Source: Hyphomonas neptunium ATCC 15444 (GTDB lineage: Bacteria > Pseudomonadota > Alphaproteobacteria > Caulobacterales > Hyphomonadaceae). From it: a stretch of DNA of 64,000 bases. The number at the start of each line of letters is the position of its first letter. Positions within the stretch are counted from its first letter, which is position 1. The notes beneath the pieces were generated by a model, which saw only the letters and a program-made list of their open reading frames with translations, did not search any database and was not told where the DNA came from. Below, piece after piece: positions 36,986 through 43,706 of the stretch. A program made the position numbers and the translations under genes. The stretch is from NCBI RefSeq assembly GCF_000013025.1, contig NC_008358.1, positions 496,001 to 560,000 on the forward strand, given 5' to 3'.

Positions 36986-37891
36986 TCATGCAGCGGTAGC
37001 GTTTTCCTTTAGGGCTGCAAAGTAATTGGCCTCGGCTTCTGCCGGAGGGATGTTTCCGATCGGCTCGAGCAGGCGGCGGTGATTGAACCAGTCGACCCAC
37101 TCGAGCGTGGCGTATTCGACGGCGTCCATGGATTTCCAAGGGCCTTTCCGCCAGATGACTTCGGCCTTGTAGAGTCCATTGATCGTCTCGGCGAGGGCGT
37201 TGTCATAACTATCGCCGACACTGCCGACCGACGGCTCGAGGCCTGCCTCCGCCAGACGCTCCGTATACCGTATGCTGACATACTGGCTGCCACGATCCGA
37301 GTGATGAACAAGTCCGCTGCCGATGCCCGGCCGCCGGTCATGCAGGGCCTGCTCAAGAGCATCGAGTACAAAGCGCGCATGCGCTGTCCGGCTGACCCGC
37401 CAGCCGACAATGCGGCGGGCGAACACATCAATGACGAAGGCGACGTAGACAAATCCAGCCCAGGTCGAGACGTAGGTGAAATCGCTGACCCAGAGCCGGT
37501 TCGGCGCCGGAGCCTTGAAGTTGCGCTTCACATGGTCGAGCGGGCACGGCGCTACCTTGTCGCTGTAGGTCGTGCGATGCGGCTTGCCGCGGATAATGCC
37601 CTTCAGACCCATGGCCTTCATCAGGCGCCTGACGGTGCAGCGGGCCACGTCAAAGCCTTCCCGCTTCATCTGGTGCCAGACCTTGTTAGCGCCATAGACG
37701 GTGAAGTTCTCGTTGAAGACCCGAAGGATCTCCGGCTTCAGCGTCTCGTCCCGGCGGATGCGCGGCGGCCTGCGGTCGGGGCGCCGCCGCCGCGCATCCG
37801 CCTCATGAAAGGTTGATGGGGCAATCGGCAATACCCTGCAGATCGGCTCGACCCCATAAACATCGCGATGGTCGTCAATGAACGCGATCAT
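36986..37891 (-). CDS. IS3-family transposase OrfB (DDE integrase domain)
   Basis: A 301-residue transposase subunit. An N-terminal HTH_21-like segment ([20 protein letters not shown]) precedes the rve integrase core. Its catalytic triad appears as Asp in [14 protein letters not shown], Asp in [11 protein letters not shown] and Glu in [16 protein letters not shown]-terminal [18 protein letters not shown] motif is typical of the family. The ATG overlaps the orfA stop as ATGA, with orfB in the -1 frame relative to orfA. The fused OrfAB made by -1 frameshifting is the usual active form; an obvious A-rich slip site was not seen here. Confidence 0.95.
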   Translation of the reverse strand: MIAFIDDHRDVYGVEPICRVLPIAPSTFHEADARRRRPDRRPPRIRRDETLKPEILRVFNENFTVYGANKVWHQMKREGFDVARCTVRRLMKAMGLKGIIRGKPHRTTYSDKVAPCPLDHVKRNFKAPAPNRLWVSDFTYVSTWAGFVYVAFVIDVFARRIVGWRVSRTAHARFVLDALEQALHDRRPGIGSGLVHHSDRGSQYVSIRYTERLAEAGLEPSVGSVGDSYDNALAETINGLYKAEVIWRKGPWKSMDAVEYATLEWVDWFNHRRLLEPIGNIPPAEAEANYFAALKENATAA

Positions 37892-38220
37892 GTCTTCGGT
37901 CGGCGGTCGAGCTCCGCCTGAGCAAAATACGCTGATGCCTTCCGGAGGATCTCGTTCGCCTGGCGAAGCTCCCGGTTCTCGCGTTCAAGCGCCTTGATCC
38001 GTTCGCGTTCCTCGGTGCTGGGCCCGGACCGCTTGCCCACGTCCCTCTCAGCCTGCGCCACCCAGCCGTGCAGTGTCTGCGGCACGCACACGATCTTGCC
38101 GGCAATCGAAACGATCGCTGCCCACTGCGACGGGTAATCCCCGCCATGCTCCATCACCATCCGAACCGCTCGATCACGCACCTCTGGCGAGTAATGAGGT
38201 CTCTGCTTCTTGTCTGTCAT
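37888..38220 (-). CDS. IS3-family transposase OrfA (helix-turn-helix)
   Basis: A 110-residue DNA-binding subunit. The HTH region is [20 protein letters not shown] to [13 protein letters not shown], followed by a leucine-zipper coiled coil ([20 protein letters not shown]) used for dimerisation. It starts 50 bases inside the right end of the element. Its stop overlaps the start of orfB, supporting coupled or frameshifted expression. Confidence 0.93.
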   Translation of the reverse strand: MTDKKQRPHYSPEVRDRAVRMVMEHGGDYPSQWAAIVSIAGKIVCVPQTLHGWVAQAERDVGKRSGPSTEERERIKALERENRELRQANEILRKASAYFAQAELDRRPKT

Positions 38221-38244
38221 TGGGCCACTCTCTCAAAGAAAATG

Positions 38245-38270
38245 GCCTCCGGCAAACCCGGCACGGTTCA
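38245..38270. repeat. IS3 element right inverted repeat
   Basis: On the minus strand this reads TGAACCGTGCCGG, five variable bases, then CCGGAGGC, matching the left end. The target duplication GCT follows at 38271-38273. Confidence 0.9.
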
Positions 38271-39010
38271 GCTGTCCATCCAATTCAATGAAGAGATCAG
38301 CCTTGAACCGTTTGATATTCGGAATGCGTTTGACTAATTGCCGATTCCAAAGCCGTCCGTGGTGTGCGCATATATTCCTTACGAAGGAAATGGCCTGAAT
38401 TGCACCCGAAAGTGTTTCTCTTGTCGGCAAGCCAACATCCTTTGCAATTGCAGAGCCGATTTTCCGATCTTTTGTAAATGCGATCCATTTTGACAGCTCG
38501 GTAAACGTCATAAGTTCGGTTACCGCCCACAATGGAGGCATGCTTGGATCTGCATATCTGCCAGTATAGTGAGCGATGAATACCTCTCTACTCCGATCAA
38601 TGCTCTCTTTGAGCTTTTGGAGGTATTGTTTGTGATCGTCACTCGATTCGAATAGCTCAGCTGACATATGCGCGTGCGATCCGCTTGCATGAGCTAAATG
38701 ATATGTCCAACTGGTGCGGAGCGCTATTTCTACCCTTTCGATTGCCTCCATCACAAGCAGCCGCAGCTGCCGGTCGAAGGTATATATGTCTATGATGGTT
38801 TCAAACTCCGTGCCCGGTGCAAATTGTTTGCTTCGAGTTTGCGTGCCATTTGGCGCAACTTCATAGGGGAGCCAGTAAGCGCTGAGGCGGTAGTATCCCA
38901 CAGTTACCAGCCAGCGTTTCACGAGTTCCTCGTCGCGGCAAACCATCCCTCTGTCTCGGAGGCGCGCTATTTGCTCGTCGATCGTGGTGGCCGGTTTGAA
39001 ATACCGCATT

Positions 39011-39101
39011 AAAAAAGGGCCTACTCGAGCGGTTCGAGAAGGCCCTTGAAGAGGAACCCCTCGGTATTGAGCTTCCATGGAGAGGCCTGAGGGGTGTTGT
39101 T
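39011..39101 (-). ncRNA. Candidate abiF-like structured RNA upstream of the Abi gene
   Basis: Read on the minus strand, a roughly 91-nt transcript is predicted to start near 39101. It first forms a 7-bp stem (ACCCCTC, 39089-39095, with GAGGGGT, 39056-39062) enclosing about 26 nt. It then forms a terminator hairpin (39015-39047) with six U residues ending 2 bases before the Abi ATG. A small RNA closing in a terminator directly ahead of an Abi_2/AbiF gene is the arrangement described for the abiF RNA motif, where the RNA is thought to restrain the HEPN protein. The identification rests on context and hand-drawn pairing, not on a covariance search. Confidence 0.5.
39015..39047 (-). terminator. 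Intrinsic terminator abutting the Abi start codon
   Basis: Arms AAGGGCCT/AGGCCCTT and CTCGA/TCGAG are separated by one A-A mismatch around a 5-base loop. On the minus strand TTTTTT follows, reaching 39011. The next gene's ATG is at 39009, so most transcripts would stop just before it. Confidence 0.85.
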
Positions 39102-39107
39102 ACAGGG

Positions 39108-39136
39108 CACATAAGCATGGAAATCCTAACTGTCAA
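39108..39136 (-). promoter_or_regulatory. Sigma70-type promoter for the candidate small RNA and Abi gene
   Basis: On the minus strand a perfect -35 TTGACA (39136-39131) is spaced 17 bases from TATGTG (39113-39108), a fair -10. A start would fall near 39101, just before the first stem of the structured RNA. Confidence 0.6.
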
Positions 39137-39326
39137 CTAACTACCCATGGGGGTTGGTGTGTCAATCCAATGTTGCCTGGGAGCATCTTCCTGGCTCTGT
39201 AGTGAAGGCTACGCATGAGGGTGAAAGCGGTTTGGTTCTTCGGTGTCTGCGCATCTGCAGTTGCCTTGCCTCATTTCTCTACCCACCCCTTGCCCTCCCG
39301 CGCGCATCTCCTCAGAACACGGGGGC
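39137..39326. other. Spacer between the Abi locus and recQ
   Basis: No gene is supported here. The sequence stays AT-richer up to about 39290 and then returns to core composition, so the right edge of the acquired patch probably lies in this spacer. No tRNA, direct repeat or attachment site was recognised. Confidence 0.5.
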
Positions 39327-41174
39327 ATGTCCTCCGCCCCCACTCTTCCTGACGCCCGCGCGCTGCTGAAGCGCGTATACGGCTACGACGCGTTCCGCGG
39401 CCTGCAGGAAGATGTCATCCGGGATGTGCTCGAAGGCCGCGATGGCCTCGCCGTCCTGCCCACCGGCGGCGGCAAGTCGCTCTGCTACCAGATCCCCGCG
39501 CTGCTGCGCGATGGCATCGGCCTCGTCGTCTCGCCGCTGATCGCGCTGATGGCCGACCAGGTCGATGCGCTGAAACTCGCGGGCGTGCGCGCCGAACGCC
39601 TCGACAGCTCGATGGATTTCAATGCCCGCACCGCCGCCCTGGACGCGGCCGAGCGCGGCGAGATGGACCTGCTCTACGTCTCGCCTGAAGGCCTCGGCAC
39701 AGCCCTCGCAGATCGCCTCGCCCGGATGAAGGTCTCTCTTATAGCGGTCGATGAAGCCCACTGCGTCAGCCAGTGGGGCCATGATTTCCGCCCGGATTAC
39801 CGCGCCCTCGGCCGCCTCAAAGGTCTCTTCCCCGGCGTGCCGCGCCTGGCGGTTACGGCGACCGCCGACGCACGCACCCGCGACGACATCCTCACTCAGC
39901 TGAACCTCACAAACCCCGCCGTCCATGTCGCGAGCTTCGACCGGCCCAACCTCATCCTCTCGGCCGAGCCCAAGGAGAGCAACCGCACCGCCCGCGTCGT
40001 TCAGCTTGTCAAAGCCCGAACCGGAAACGGGGCAGGGGCCAGCGGCATCGTCTATGCCGCCACCCGCAACGCGGTCGAAGATCTGGCCGACGCGCTGGAC
40101 AAGGCCGGCGTCCCCTCGCTCGCCTATCATGCCGGGCTCGACGCCCGTGTGCGCGCCGAACGCCAGCGGAGGTTCCTGCTGGAAGAAGGCCTGGTGATGT
40201 GCGCCACAGTTGCGTTCGGCATGGGCGTCGACAAGCCGGACGTCCGCTTCGTCATCCATGCCGATCCGCCCAAGACGCTGGAAGCCTACTGGCAGGAAGT
40301 CGGCCGTGGCGGGCGCGACGGGGAGCCTGCCGAGGGCGTCGCCCTGTTCGGCCCGGCAGACATGAACCGCTCCCTGCAATGGACCTATTCGAGCGATGCG
40401 CCCGATGAGGTCAAACGCGTCCAGCTCACCAAGACGCGCCAGCTGTTTGCCTTCCTCAATGGCGATGAATGCCGCCGGGGCGCCGTCCGGCGCTATTTCG
40501 GCGAGGAGAAAGTCGACCCATGCGGCGTCTGCGATGTCTGCCGCGGTGAAGTGGGCGAGCGCCATGACGCCACCCGCTACGCCCAGATGGCGGTCTCCGC
40601 CGTCCTGCGTTGCGGCCAGCGCATCGGGCGCGGCCGTCTCGTCCAGCACCTGCTCGGCGAAGCCAAGGACACCTTCGATACCGATCTCTCCACCCTCTCC
40701 ACCTTCGGCATCGGCAAGGAACTTCCCAAACAGGGCTGGAACCGGGTGTTCGATGCGCTGATGTTCGAGGGCCTGATCGCCGAGGGCGGCGAAGCGATGC
40801 GTCCGGTCGTCATCGTGCCCGACGCCGACGCCGCCAAGGCCCTCTTCCGGGGAGACCGGACCGTCTCGCTGCGCGAAGACCTTACCGCCCCGCGCCGTCG
40901 CACCCGCACGAAAGGCGCCGCCCGCGCCGCCGTGCTGGCCGACCTCTCGGCCCGCGACCAGGCGGTGTTCGACGCGCTGCGTCTCTGGCGCACCGGTCTC
41001 GCCAAAGACCGGGGCGTGCCGCCCTATGTCATCTTCCATGACCGCACCCTTGCCGAGATCGCCCGCGAGCGGCCCGTGACGCCTGAAGCCCTGCGCGAGA
41101 TCAGCGGTGTCGGGGAGAAGAAGGCGCAGGCTTATGCGGGGGATGTTGCGCGGGTCATTTCTGGCGCTGAGTGA
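39327..41174 (+). CDS. recQ: ATP-dependent DNA helicase RecQ
   Basis: A 615-residue superfamily 2 helicase. Motif I is [12 protein letters not shown] (about residues 42-53), motif [20 protein letters not shown] (about 141-158), and motif [17 protein letters not shown] RecQ-type zinc site follows, with cysteines in GDECRRGAV and DPCGVCDVC. The C-terminus carries an HRDC domain ([19 protein letters not shown]). It unwinds recombination intermediates in RecF-type repair; recF lies at the other end of this window. The ATG at 39327 follows GGGGG; longer starts add serine/proline-rich noise. Confidence 0.94.
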   Translation: MSSAPTLPDARALLKRVYGYDAFRGLQEDVIRDVLEGRDGLAVLPTGGGKSLCYQIPALLRDGIGLVVSPLIALMADQVDALKLAGVRAERLDSSMDFNARTAALDAAERGEMDLLYVSPEGLGTALADRLARMKVSLIAVDEAHCVSQWGHDFRPDYRALGRLKGLFPGVPRLAVTATADARTRDDILTQLNLTNPAVHVASFDRPNLILSAEPKESNRTARVVQLVKARTGNGAGASGIVYAATRNAVEDLADALDKAGVPSLAYHAGLDARVRAERQRRFLLEEGLVMCATVAFGMGVDKPDVRFVIHADPPKTLEAYWQEVGRGGRDGEPAEGVALFGPADMNRSLQWTYSSDAPDEVKRVQLTKTRQLFAFLNGDECRRGAVRRYFGEEKVDPCGVCDVCRGEVGERHDATRYAQMAVSAVLRCGQRIGRGRLVQHLLGEAKDTFDTDLSTLSTFGIGKELPKQGWNRVFDALMFEGLIAEGGEAMRPVVIVPDADAAKALFRGDRTVSLREDLTAPRRRTRTKGAARAAVLADLSARDQAVFDALRLWRTGLAKDRGVPPYVIFHDRTLAEIARERPVTPEALREISGVGEKKAQAYAGDVARVISGAE

Positions 41175-41195
41175 CCGTCAAAGGGTGACCGGACG

Positions 41196-41288
41196 TGTCC
41201 CTCTGCTGTCCCTGAAGTGTCCCGGTTTGTCCTGATCTGTCCCGTGGTGTCCCGGAACTGTCCCGATCTGTCCGGGTTTGTCAGGCGC
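41196..41288 (+). repeat. Nine TGTCC-type tandem units at 10-11 bp spacing
   Basis: Units start at 41196, 41207, 41218, 41228, 41238, 41248, 41259, 41269 and 41279, each opening TGTC and mostly TGTCCCG, with the remaining 4-6 bases variable. Spacing is 10 or 11 bases throughout, one turn of DNA, so all units face the same side of the helix. The array fills much of the recQ-clpP spacer. Function unknown. Confidence 0.8.
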
Positions 41289-41384
41289 CGCGCTGGGGAA
41301 TAGTGAGGTGCGTGCCTTGACCCGGCGCCCCTGGCACCGCACCTATAAGGCCAGATTTAAAAAGAGATTCCTTCCGGAGCCTGC

Positions 41385-41987
41385 ATGAACACCTTCCGCC
41401 TTGATGATGAAGACGAAAATGAATCGACCCCGGCTAACGGTCCAAATACCCTTGTAGAATCAGCGCTCTTCAAGTCGCGCACGATCCTGCTGACCGGCGG
41501 AATTGACTTCAAGCAGGCCCGCATGGTCTGCGAACGCCTGCTCGCCCTGTCGGCTGAGAGCGACGAGCCGATTCTGATGATCCTCTCTTCGCCCGGCGGC
41601 CACGTCGAAAGCGGCGACATGATCCACGACATGATCAAATTCGTCACCGCCCCGGTAAAAGTTCTCGGCTCCGGCTGGGTCGCTTCGGCCGGCGCGCTGA
41701 TTTATGCGGCGGCCCAGAAGGAAAACCGCTATTCGCTGCCCAATACCCGCTACCTGCTGCATGAACCCCGCGGCGGCGTCGGCGGCCAGGCCACGGATGT
41801 CGAGATTCAGGCGCGCGAAATCATCAAGATGCGCGAACGCCTGAACCGCATCTTTGCCGAAGCAACCGGCAAGACTGTGGAGCAGATCAAGAAGGACACC
41901 GAGCGTGACTTCTGGATGGGCGCCCAGGAAGCGGTTGACTACGGTCTTGTCAGCAAGATCATTCGCAATCGCCGCGAAATCAGCTGA
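41385..41987 (+). CDS. ATP-dependent Clp protease proteolytic subunit (ClpP paralogue)
   Basis: A 200-residue serine protease subunit. The catalytic triad is intact: Ser101 in GWVASAGALIY, His126 in YLLHEPRGGVGGQA, Asp171 in KDTERDFWMG. The sequence around Ser differs from the classic MAASMGA, and the N-terminus is acidic (DDEDENES) rather than a normal processing site. This suggests a second ClpP rather than the housekeeping copy, which alphaproteobacteria usually encode beside tig and clpX. Those genes are not here. It probably forms a tetradecamer fed by a Clp ATPase encoded elsewhere. Confidence 0.9.
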   Translation: MNTFRLDDEDENESTPANGPNTLVESALFKSRTILLTGGIDFKQARMVCERLLALSAESDEPILMILSSPGGHVESGDMIHDMIKFVTAPVKVLGSGWVASAGALIYAAAQKENRYSLPNTRYLLHEPRGGVGGQATDVEIQAREIIKMRERLNRIFAEATGKTVEQIKKDTERDFWMGAQEAVDYGLVSKIIRNRREIS

Positions 41988-42036
41988 CCGCAAACCGCTG
42001 GATGTTTGCACGAAGGTAACACTTGTTGGGGATGAT

Positions 42037-42058
42037 CGGGCATTAACCATAATGCCCG
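42037..42058 (+). promoter_or_regulatory. Perfect hairpin/palindrome just before the hybrid kinase start
   Basis: CGGGCATTA (42037-42045) and TAATGCCCG (42050-42058) form a 9-bp inverted repeat with loop ACCA, ending 7 bases before the ATG at 42066. The loop edge contains TTAACC, a CtrA-like half-site. It may act as an operator or as an mRNA hairpin blocking the ribosome site. Confidence 0.45.
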
Positions 42059-42065
42059 GTCCCCC

Positions 42066-43697
42066 ATGCCAGTACGTCTCCAGGAAATCACTCTGAATGT
42101 AGCGCCCGTGCCGTCAACGACGACCGGCGCGGCTGCCCTTTCCCTGTTCCTGTCCGATCCGGCCCTCTTCGCCCTGCCGGTTCGTATGCCCGTCACTGAT
42201 GGCGGCGAGGCGCCCATCGCCCATGTCACCCGCGCCCGCCTCACCGAAGCGCTGGCCGGCCCCAACGGACGCGACATCTTTGCGGCGCGCCCGGTGCACC
42301 ATCTCGTCACCCCCGCGCCGGTTATTGCCGAAGGCACCGTGTCGGTCGCGCTGATCGCCAAACAGGCTGCAGAGCAGGGCACCAGCGCGCTGACCGACGG
42401 CGTCATCGTGATGGAAGAGGGCGCCTATAAAGGCCTCGTCTCGCCCGCTGCATTGCTGAAGGCGCTGGCCGAAGAAAACACCGCCCGCGCTCGCAACCAA
42501 CAGGCCAGCCAGCGCCGCATCGAAGAGATGAAGGCGCGCATGGTCTCCCTCGTCGAAGGGCGCTCCCGCTTTCTGGCGTTCATCGGTCATGAAATCCGCA
42601 CGCCCCTGACCGGCATCCTCGGCGTTGCAGACCTGCTGAAGGATCAATCAGTAACCAACGAATCCCGGCGCCTCGCCGAAACCATCTCCAACAGCGGCCA
42701 GCATCTTGAGCGCCTGCTGAACGACCTGCTCGACCTTTCCCGGCTGGAGGCGGGCAAGCTGCCCGTTACCATGCAGCCATTCGAGCTGCGCCAGTTTGCG
42801 TCAGAAACCCGCGACCTCTGGCAACCCAAGCTCGACGCCAAGCGCGTCGGTCTGCGCATCGCAGTGGCCCGCAGCGCCGAGGCGCGGATCGAGAGCGATG
42901 CCGGACGTTTGCGTCAGATCCTGTTCAATCTTGTCTCCAACGCCGTGAAGTTCACCGATCGCGGCCATGTCACGGTTCAGATGTCGACCGTCCCGGCGGG
43001 CGAGGGGCTCTCGCTCGTGATGACCGTCGCCGATACCGGGCGCGGCATATCTGACGCCGACAAGGCACGCCTGTTTGAAGAGTTCGAGCAGGCAGACGAA
43101 ACAACCGCCACCACGCATGGCGGCTCGGGGCTGGGCCTCAGCATCGCGCGTGCGCTGACCCGCCGGCTCGGCGGCGACATCATGCTGGCGGACAATGCGG
43201 GCGGCGGCTGCCTCTTCACGGTGACCGTGCCGGTGCAGAAGGCTGGCCCGCGCCTGGCGGTCGAGAACCCCGCGCCGGCGGGGGCAGGGCGCTTTGACCT
43301 GGGCGAAATCCTGGTCGCCGAAGACCATGATACGACGGCCTTTGTCATCCGTGAGGCACTGATTGCGGCCGGTTGGCGGGTCGAGTGCGTCCCGGACGCG
43401 ACCATTGCCGCGCAGCGTCTGGCCGTGCGCCGCTATCAGGCAATCCTCAGCGACGTCCACATGCCGGGCGGGGGTGGAGAAGCGGTTCTGCGGGCCGCCC
43501 GCTTTGGGCCCGGCCACAACAGCGCCATTCCGATCCTTGCCTTGACGGCGGATGCCACGCCCGAGCGGCGGGAAGCGTGCGAGAAGCTGGGCTTCAATGG
43601 CCTCATTGAAAAGCCTGTCCGCCCGCGTGCGCTCGTGGCCGCGCTCGCCGATACCCTGCTCAACGCGCCCCGTGAAAAGCAGGCCAAAGCGATCTGA
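42066..43697 (+). CDS. Hybrid histidine kinase/response regulator
   Basis: A 543-residue soluble hybrid kinase. The N-terminal ~125 residues resemble an input domain of the CBS/PAS size class that I cannot place. A coiled coil (about 130-160) leads to the H-box FIGHEIRTPLTGILG (His175). The ATPase domain shows LVSNAVKFTD, DTGRGIS and GSGLGLSIARALTRRLGGD. The C-terminal receiver has ILVAEDHD and AILSDVHMPGGG (Asp463), with IEKPVRP containing the conserved Lys. No membrane helix is seen, so it should sense a cytoplasmic cue. The output partner is unknown. Confidence 0.88.
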   Translation: MPVRLQEITLNVAPVPSTTTGAAALSLFLSDPALFALPVRMPVTDGGEAPIAHVTRARLTEALAGPNGRDIFAARPVHHLVTPAPVIAEGTVSVALIAKQAAEQGTSALTDGVIVMEEGAYKGLVSPAALLKALAEENTARARNQQASQRRIEEMKARMVSLVEGRSRFLAFIGHEIRTPLTGILGVADLLKDQSVTNESRRLAETISNSGQHLERLLNDLLDLSRLEAGKLPVTMQPFELRQFASETRDLWQPKLDAKRVGLRIAVARSAEARIESDAGRLRQILFNLVSNAVKFTDRGHVTVQMSTVPAGEGLSLVMTVADTGRGISDADKARLFEEFEQADETTATTHGGSGLGLSIARALTRRLGGDIMLADNAGGGCLFTVTVPVQKAGPRLAVENPAPAGAGRFDLGEILVAEDHDTTAFVIREALIAAGWRVECVPDATIAAQRLAVRRYQAILSDVHMPGGGGEAVLRAARFGPGHNSAIPILALTADATPERREACEKLGFNGLIEKPVRPRALVAALADTLLNAPREKQAKAI

Positions 43698-43706
43698 CCG
43701 GCCGCC

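Larger units (their letters stand above)
36947..38270 (-). mobile_element. Complete IS3-family insertion sequence inside the Abi gene
   Basis: A 1324-bp element bounded by imperfect 26-bp inverted repeats, 36947-36972 and 38245-38270, matching at 20 of 26 positions. Both ends start TGAACCG and end CCGGAGGC, and a GCT duplication flanks them. It carries orfA and orfB in the usual overlapping arrangement, both intact, so it may still be mobile. The end sequence suggests the IS51 subgroup, but that is from memory. It lies in the same orientation as the gene it interrupts. Confidence 0.95.
36744..39009 (-). pseudogene. Abi family (AbiF/AbiD-like, Abi_2) HEPN protein gene split by an IS3 element
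   Basis: The 5' part (39009 down to 38272) encodes 246 residues: MRYFKPATTIDEQIARLRDR, then YYRLSAYWLPYE, FDRQLRLLVMEAIERVEIAL and the HEPN RNase motif FVRNICAHHGRLWNR (R-X4-H). The 3' part (36944 to 36744) encodes the last 66 residues with the Abi_2 tail IYNILALLARL and MGFPEDWSQRPIWALY. Between them sits a 1324-bp IS3-family element. Removing it with one copy of the GCT duplication joins the parts in frame through one Gln codon, giving 312 residues. As it stands, the frame runs 11 codons plus a stop into the element. Base composition is visibly AT-richer than the flanks, suggesting transfer. Known family members are RNases causing growth arrest in phage defence or toxin-antitoxin roles. Confidence 0.92.

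Noticed and set aside
36744..37139. A separate 131-residue protein at the left edge of the IS element
   Set aside because: Its first half is a shifted frame of the transposase gene; only the last 66 codons are meaningful, and they are the 3' end of the split Abi gene.
41196..41288. CRISPR-like array
   Set aside because: Units are only 10-11 bp with a 5-7 bp core, far too short for repeats and spacers, and no cas gene is near.
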